Of a stretch of 64,000 nucleotides of DNA, positions 59,150 to 64,000 are shown piece by piece. A model generated the notes under the pieces. It was not told the origin of the DNA. It searched no databases and was given only the letters and a program-made list of their open reading frames with translations. Position 1 is the stretch's first letter; each line of letters begins with the position of its first letter. This DNA comes from an uncultured Pseudomonadota bacterium (GTDB lineage Bacteria > Myxococcota_A > UBA796 > SXON01): the NCBI GenBank assembly GCA_903875225.1, contig CAIQVJ010000027.1, positions 62,001 to 126,000 on the forward strand. The letters are read 5' to 3'. A program made the position numbers and the translations under genes.

Positions 59150-61066
59150 TCACACCCCCCGGCACAACTCCAGGATCTCCGCCACCACCCCCGGGTCCGC
59201 CAGCGTCGCCAGATCCCCGAAGTTCCCGGTCTCCCCCTCCGCGATCTTCCGTAGGATCCGTCGCATGATCTTTCCCGAGCGCGTCTTGGGCAGGCCCGGG
59301 ACGATCACGATCTGGTCGGGGGTGGCGAACGCGCCGATGGACACGCGGACCTGCGCCTGCAGCTCCGCGATGCCGACCTCCACGTCGGCCCGTGTCACGA
59401 CGTAGGCGCGAATCCCCGTGCCCTTCAGGTCGTGGGGGTAGCCGACCACGGCCGCCTCGACGACCGCGGGGTGCTCCACGAGCGCGCTCTCGACCTCGGC
59501 GGTGCCGATCCGGTGCCCCGAGACGTTGAGCACGTCGTCCACCCGACCGGTGATCCAGTAGTTGCCGTCGGCGTCCCGCCGGCACCCGTCCCCGGTGAAA
59601 TAGTAGCCGGGGTAGGTCGAGAAGTACGTCTGTACGAAACGCGCGTGGTCTCCGAAGATCGTGCGCGCCTGCCCGGGCCAGGTGCCCGCGAGACACAGGT
59701 TCCCCGACACGCCGTTTCCGATGATCTCGGTTCCGGTCTCGTCCACCAACACGGGTCGCACCCCGAACATCGGCAGGGTCGCGGAGCCAGGCTCCATCGG
59801 GGTCGCGCCCGGCAGCGGGCTGATGAGGATGCCGCCCGTCTCGGTCTGCCACCACGTGTCGACCACCGCGCAGCGGCTCGACCCACACACGTCGTGGAAC
59901 CACCGCCACACCTCGGGGTTGATCGGCTCCCCGACCGAGCCGAGGATCCGCAACGACGCACGCGAGTACCGGGTGACAGGCTCGTCGCCGTAGCGCATGA
60001 GCGCCCGCAGCGCCGTGGGCGCGGTGTAGAGCGTCGTGGCCTGCAGATCGTCGACGATCTGCCAGTACCGGCCGGCGTCGGGGAAGGTGGGGATGGACTC
60101 GAAGATCACGCTGGGAACGGCGTTGCAGAGCGGCCCGTAGAGGATGTAGCTGTGGCCGGTGACCCAGCCGATGTCGGCGGCACAGAAGTGCACGTCGTCC
60201 GGGTGGGCGTCGAACACGTAGTGGAACGTGCGGGCCGCGTAGAGGAGGTAGCCGGCGGTCGTGTGCAGGACGCCCTTGGGTTTGCCCGTGGAGCCGGAGG
60301 TGTAGAGGATGAACAGGGGGTCTTCGGCGTCCATCCACACGACGGGGCAGTACGGACGCTGGCGGGACAGCTCCTCGTCCAGCCAGCGGTCCCGGGTGGG
60401 ATCCATGTGCACGGCCGCATCTGTGCGACGGGCGACGAGCACGTGCTGGACGAGCGAGAGCCCCTCGACCGCTCGATCCACGATCGCCTTGAGCAGGAGC
60501 GTCTTGTCGCCGCGCAGGCCTTCGTTGGCGGTGACGACGACGGCCGAGCGGGCGTCGAGGATGCGATCCCGCAACGCCTCGGCAGAGAAGCCCGCGAACA
60601 CGACGGAGTGCACCGCCCCGATGCGGGCACACGCCAGCACGGCGAACGCCAGCTCGGGGATCATCGGCAGGTACAGACACACCCTGTCGCCCTTCTTCAC
60701 GCCAAGCTCGGTGAGCAGGTTCGCGAACCGGGAGACCTCGATGAGGAGCTCGCGGAACGAGATGTGGCGGTACTCGCCGGGCGCGTTGGCCGCCCAGATC
60801 AGGGCCGTCCGGGCGGGCGTGCTCGCGGCATGGCGGTCCACGCAGTTGTAGCAGGCGTTGAGCTTCGCGCCGCGAAACCAGACGATGTCGGCGGTGATCG
60901 GGTCGAAGTGCAGGATCTCGTCGGCGGGGCGGAACCAGTCGAGCGCCTGCGCCTCCTCGGCCCAGAACCCGGCCGGGTCCTCCACGCTGCGGTGGTAGAG
61001 CGCCCTGTAGGCCGCGAGGCTCGGAACGTGGGCGCGTGCGGAGAGATCGGGCTTGGGGGGCAGCAT
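59150..61066 (-). CDS. acs: Acetyl-CoA synthetase (AMP-forming)
   Basis: The enzyme activates acetate to acetyl-CoA via acetyl-AMP. The 638-residue protein has the AMP-binding core [29 protein letters not shown] and the catalytic Lys region [11 protein letters not shown] near the C-terminus. The conserved Lys could be regulated by acetylation. The ATG at 61066 is the first codon with family similarity. It is divergent from glpD with 42 bp between starts. A short-chain acyl-CoA synthetase of related specificity cannot be excluded. Confidence 0.94.
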   Translation of the reverse strand: MLPPKPDLSARAHVPSLAAYRALYHRSVEDPAGFWAEEAQALDWFRPADEILHFDPITADIVWFRGAKLNACYNCVDRHAASTPARTALIWAANAPGEYRHISFRELLIEVSRFANLLTELGVKKGDRVCLYLPMIPELAFAVLACARIGAVHSVVFAGFSAEALRDRILDARSAVVVTANEGLRGDKTLLLKAIVDRAVEGLSLVQHVLVARRTDAAVHMDPTRDRWLDEELSRQRPYCPVVWMDAEDPLFILYTSGSTGKPKGVLHTTAGYLLYAARTFHYVFDAHPDDVHFCAADIGWVTGHSYILYGPLCNAVPSVIFESIPTFPDAGRYWQIVDDLQATTLYTAPTALRALMRYGDEPVTRYSRASLRILGSVGEPINPEVWRWFHDVCGSSRCAVVDTWWQTETGGILISPLPGATPMEPGSATLPMFGVRPVLVDETGTEIIGNGVSGNLCLAGTWPGQARTIFGDHARFVQTYFSTYPGYYFTGDGCRRDADGNYWITGRVDDVLNVSGHRIGTAEVESALVEHPAVVEAAVVGYPHDLKGTGIRAYVVTRADVEVGIAELQAQVRVSIGAFATPDQIVIVPGLPKTRSGKIMRRILRKIAEGETGNFGDLATLADPGVVAEILELCRGV

Positions 61067-61108
61067 GTACTCGATTGTACACACCCGTCGGCGCGATAAG
61101 CCCCCGCC

Positions 61109-62716
61109 ATGCTCGACGTACTCATCATCGGTGGCGGAATCGTGGGTTGTGGCGCGGCGCGGGACGCTGCCATGCGCGGACTGAAGGTGGGGCTGGTGGA
61201 GGCGAGCGACATCGCCTCGGGCACCTCGTCGCGGTCGTCCAAGCTGGTGCACGGAGGCCTTCGCTACCTCGAACAGGGCGAGTTCTCGCTGGTGTTCGAG
61301 GCGGTGAGCGAGCGACGGGTGCTGATGGACATCGCCCCCCACCTCGTGAACCCGCTGGGGTTCGTGTTCCCGGTGTACAAGCGCTCCCGCCGCGGAGTGT
61401 TCACCGTGAACCTCGGGATGTGGCTCTACGACGGGCTCTCGCTCTTCCGGTCGCCGAAGATCCACCGCAACCTCTCCTCGGCCGACGTGGCAAAAGAGGA
61501 GCCCGCGCTCGACCAGACGGACCTCAAGGGGGCGCCGCTCTACTACGACTGCTCGACGGACGACGCCCGCCTCACGCTGGAGAACGCGCTCGACGCGAAG
61601 GCCGAAGGTGCGGAGATCCACACCTGGACGAAGATGGTCGGGCTTCGGCGTGACGCCGCGGGCCGGGTGACCGGCGCCCGGGTGCGCGACATGCTCAACG
61701 GGGAGGAGCGCGACATCGACGCGCGGGTGGTCATCAACGCGACGGGCCCGTGGTCCGACACCGTTCGGCAGGGCCCCAAGCCGCTGCTGCGCACGACCAA
61801 GGGCGTTCACATCGTCGTGGAGCACGCACGCCTGCCGGTGAAGAACGCCGTGGTGTGCTTCCACCCGACGGACGGACGGGTGCTCTTCGCGATCCCCTGG
61901 GGCGACCGGACCTACGTCGGCACGACGGACACCGACTACGTCGGAGATCCCGCAGACGTCGCAGCCGACGCCGCGGACGTGCGCTACCTGCTCGACGCGG
62001 CGAACGTGTACTTCCCAGCCTCGAAGCTACTGGAGGCAGACGTCATCTCCACCTGGGCAGGGCTGCGGCCCCTGATCTCGAGCGAGGGCAGCGAGAGCTC
62101 CGTCTCCCGGGAGCACGAGATCATGGTGGGGAACGACGGGCTCATCACCATCGCCGGAGGCAAGCTCACCACCTACCGCAAGATGGCGAAGGAGGTGGTT
62201 GGCCAGGCGATCGCGCTGCTCCGGCTGACGGCCATGGCGACGAAGGGGGTGCCCGCCGACTATCGGGACGCGCACACCTCCCGCAAGCCGCTGCCCGGCG
62301 CCCTCGGCTGGCCCGAGGACGACGACGTGGAGCGCGTCGTGAAGCAGATCTGCGCGGCCGGACCCGTGGACGCGGAGACGGCACGGCTGTTCGCCAACAC
62401 GTACGGCATGCGGGGCGTCGAGGTCGCCGCGAGCATCCAGGCCAACCCGGAGTTGGGGGCAGCGCTTGTCGCCGGGCGACCCGAGCGGCTCGCGCAGGTG
62501 GACTTCGCCGTGGAGCATGAGCTCGCGAAGACCGTGCGCGACGTGCTGATCCGGCGGACCCAGCTGTACTACCGCGATGTCGATCAGGGCCTCGGCGCGA
62601 CCGACGTGGTGGCGGACCGCATGGCGAAGCTGCTCGGCTGGGACGACGCCCGCAGGACGGCCGAGGTGCTGGCGTGGCAGCACGAGGTGGCGCGCAGCCG
62701 GGCATGGCGCGGCTAG
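61109..62716 (+). CDS. glpD: Aerobic glycerol-3-phosphate dehydrogenase
   Basis: The 535-residue flavoprotein oxidises sn-glycerol 3-phosphate to dihydroxyacetone phosphate and passes electrons to quinone. It has the FAD motif [14 protein letters not shown] at the N-terminus, [20 protein letters not shown], and the conserved [11 protein letters not shown] near residue 350. No glpK or glpF is next to it. Its 3' end overlaps the following methyltransferase gene by 13 bp. Confidence 0.95.
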   Translation: MLDVLIIGGGIVGCGAARDAAMRGLKVGLVEASDIASGTSSRSSKLVHGGLRYLEQGEFSLVFEAVSERRVLMDIAPHLVNPLGFVFPVYKRSRRGVFTVNLGMWLYDGLSLFRSPKIHRNLSSADVAKEEPALDQTDLKGAPLYYDCSTDDARLTLENALDAKAEGAEIHTWTKMVGLRRDAAGRVTGARVRDMLNGEERDIDARVVINATGPWSDTVRQGPKPLLRTTKGVHIVVEHARLPVKNAVVCFHPTDGRVLFAIPWGDRTYVGTTDTDYVGDPADVAADAADVRYLLDAANVYFPASKLLEADVISTWAGLRPLISSEGSESSVSREHEIMVGNDGLITIAGGKLTTYRKMAKEVVGQAIALLRLTAMATKGVPADYRDAHTSRKPLPGALGWPEDDDVERVVKQICAAGPVDAETARLFANTYGMRGVEVAASIQANPELGAALVAGRPERLAQVDFAVEHELAKTVRDVLIRRTQLYYRDVDQGLGATDVVADRMAKLLGWDDARRTAEVLAWQHEVARSRAWRG

Positions 62717-64000
62717 GGCGACCGGCCCCGGACGGGCCCGCCGATCGGACGACACAGCGCGAGCACGGCGCGTACTACACCCCCCCGGCGCTCGTGCAAT
62801 TCCTCGTGGACGTGGCCACGCTGCTCGGGGCGGGGGGTTCGGCGCGGTTCGCACCACGCCGGATCCTGGACCCCTCGTGCGGCGACGGGCGCGTGCTCGC
62901 CGCCTGCCGGGGGCGCTGGCCCGGGGCCGCCCTCCAGGGCTGGGACATCGACCCCGCGGCGGTGGAGGCCACACGCGCACTGGGCATCCCGGCGGAGCTT
63001 CGGGACGGGCTGCTGGGCCCGGATGACGGGGTGCGGCACGATCTGGTCATCGGGAACCCGCCCTTCCTGGGCCAACTGCAGGGCTCCACGGTTCAGACGC
63101 CGGACCGCGCGAAGGCGCTGCGGGAGCGGTTTTCCGGCATGCTCGGGGCGTACACCGACACGGCGGCGATGTTCCTGCTGCGGGCCTCGGAGGTGGGGCA
63201 GGTGGTGGTGCTGGTGCAGCCGATCTCCACGCTGGCGGCCCGCGACGCTGCGGACATCCGCGGTGCGCTGGGCCCGAGGTTGGGGGCGCTGTGGGTGTCC
63301 CGCGCGAGGATGTTCGAGGATGCGGGGGTGGAGGTCTGCGTCGTGGGGCTGAACCCGGCGGGGGCGCCCGCCTCGCCCCTGCTCCGCTGGGTCGGGCCCG
63401 ACTTCGCGGCCCTGCCGCCGCTCCTCGAATGCCCGCCAGGCGCCACCTGGAGCCCGCTGATCCCCGAGGGGTTCGGGCTCCCCGCCTTCGAGCCGGTGAC
63501 GTCCAGCACCCTCGCGGATCTCGCAACGGCGACCGCCGACTTTCGGGACGAGTACTACGCCCTCTCGGAGCACGTGCGCGAGGCCGAACCCGGCGACCAG
63601 CCGGTGATCGTCTCGGGGCACATCGATCCCGGCCTGTGCCTCTGGGGCGAGGCGACCGTGCGGTTGAACAAGCGCGCATGGGTCAGACCCGCAGTCCCGC
63701 CGGGCACCGTCCTGCCTGGGCGGCTCGGCGGCTGGGTGGCCCGTCGCAGCGTGCCCAAGGTCCTGCTCGCAGCACAGAGCCGCGTGCTGGAGGCGTTCGC
63801 CGACCCGGACGGGCGCTACCTGCCCGTCACCCCGGTCGTGACCGTGCAGCCGCGGAACCGGGCAGATGTCTGGCGGGTGCTCGCGGTGCTGCTCTCACCC
63901 TTTGCGACAGCCTGGGCGCTGCGGGAGTACGGCGGGACCGGCATGAGCGGCGGGGCGATCAAGCTGGCGGCGAAGCAGGTGTGCCGCATGCCGTTGCCCG
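62704..64000 (+). CDS. N6-adenine DNA methyltransferase (partial, runs off the window)
   Basis: The frame is open from ATG 62704 to the window end (432 codons). It carries the gamma-class order: GAYYTP (residues 22-27), motif I LDPSCGDG (residues 55-62) and motif IV NPPF (residues 118-121). A C-terminal part resembling a TaqI/Eco57I-type target-recognition region ends in KLAAKQVCRMPLP. It is probably a type II or IIG enzyme; whether a nuclease or a restriction partner follows lies beyond the window. The start overlaps glpD. Confidence 0.85.
   Translation, partial: MARLGRPAPDGPADRTTQREHGAYYTPPALVQFLVDVATLLGAGGSARFAPRRILDPSCGDGRVLAACRGRWPGAALQGWDIDPAAVEATRALGIPAELRDGLLGPDDGVRHDLVIGNPPFLGQLQGSTVQTPDRAKALRERFSGMLGAYTDTAAMFLLRASEVGQVVVLVQPISTLAARDAADIRGALGPRLGALWVSRARMFEDAGVEVCVVGLNPAGAPASPLLRWVGPDFAALPPLLECPPGATWSPLIPEGFGLPAFEPVTSSTLADLATATADFRDEYYALSEHVREAEPGDQPVIVSGHIDPGLCLWGEATVRLNKRAWVRPAVPPGTVLPGRLGGWVARRSVPKVLLAAQSRVLEAFADPDGRYLPVTPVVTVQPRNRADVWRVLAVLLSPFATAWALREYGGTGMSGGAIKLAAKQVCRMPLP

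Noticed and set aside
1-64000. tRNA, rRNA, transposase or integrase genes
   Set aside because: No tRNA-like T-arm, rRNA segment, transposase or terminal repeat was seen on either strand by eye; a covariance-model search would be needed to exclude small RNAs.

Overview
The window is 64 kb of very GC-rich, gene-dense bacterial chromosome with no rRNA, tRNA, insertion sequence, phage or CRISPR visible. Several traits suggest a myxobacterium or a related deltaproteobacterial (Myxococcota-like) lineage: lipoproteins with Asp/Thr linkers and MopE-type metal-binding motifs, frequent GTG starts, many 4-bp overlapping gene pairs, a bacterial XPB helicase, a Ser/Thr kinase-like protein and TonB-type outer-membrane transport. 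That placement is an inference from gene content.

Layout. 1-9.5 kb: end of an ExbB/D-type operon, a B12-binding radical SAM enzyme, a formate-dehydrogenase-like molybdoenzyme with its FdhD sulfur carrier, a MopE-like lipoprotein, a three-gene nucleotide-sugar/glycosyltransferase operon and a rhodanese. 9.5-18.6 kb: a parS-like palindrome, an aminotransferase, a large FG-GAP lipoprotein, and a tightly coupled run of hexapeptide-repeat protein, glycosyltransferase, two unknown membrane-linked proteins and a radical SAM enzyme. 18.8-26.3 kb: PrkA, ElbB, an SDR, XPB helicase, peptide deformylase, ferredoxin and a pseudouridine synthase. 26.3-40 kb: a coupled small membrane protein / pseudokinase / PEP-synthase-like phosphotransferase trio, a double cyclic-nucleotide-binding protein, DUF1015, LpdA, a fused xanthine-dehydrogenase-family enzyme, a MATCAP/DUF1704 peptidase-like protein, a NifU-like protein and a degenerate Nudix protein.

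40.1-49.4 kb (minus strand) is the most interesting part. A clear cobalamin riboswitch precedes a single six-gene unit: a BtuB-like TonB receptor, a beta-propeller lipoprotein resembling BtuG in type and position, a small Cys-rich lipoprotein, a second propeller lipoprotein, a membrane protein with a large extracytoplasmic domain and an S-component-like C-terminus, and one polypeptide fusing both ECF ATPases to EcfT. It reads as a complete B12 uptake route in a Gram-negative cell that uses an ECF inner-membrane transporter in place of BtuCDF. A second parS-like palindrome lies inside the ECF gene.

49.5-56.4 kb: an RND efflux set (TolC, TetR, adaptor, pump) around an AT-rich operator/promoter. 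56.5-59.1 kb: a four-repeat secreted protein, then a coupled set ending in a cobalamin-binding protein that carries the W-x9-EH signature of CarH-type photoreceptors but has a zinc ribbon instead of a MerR domain. 59.1-64 kb: acetyl-CoA synthetase, GlpD and the start of an N6-adenine DNA methyltransferase. B12 is a recurring theme: uptake, sensing and a B12-domain radical SAM enzyme.
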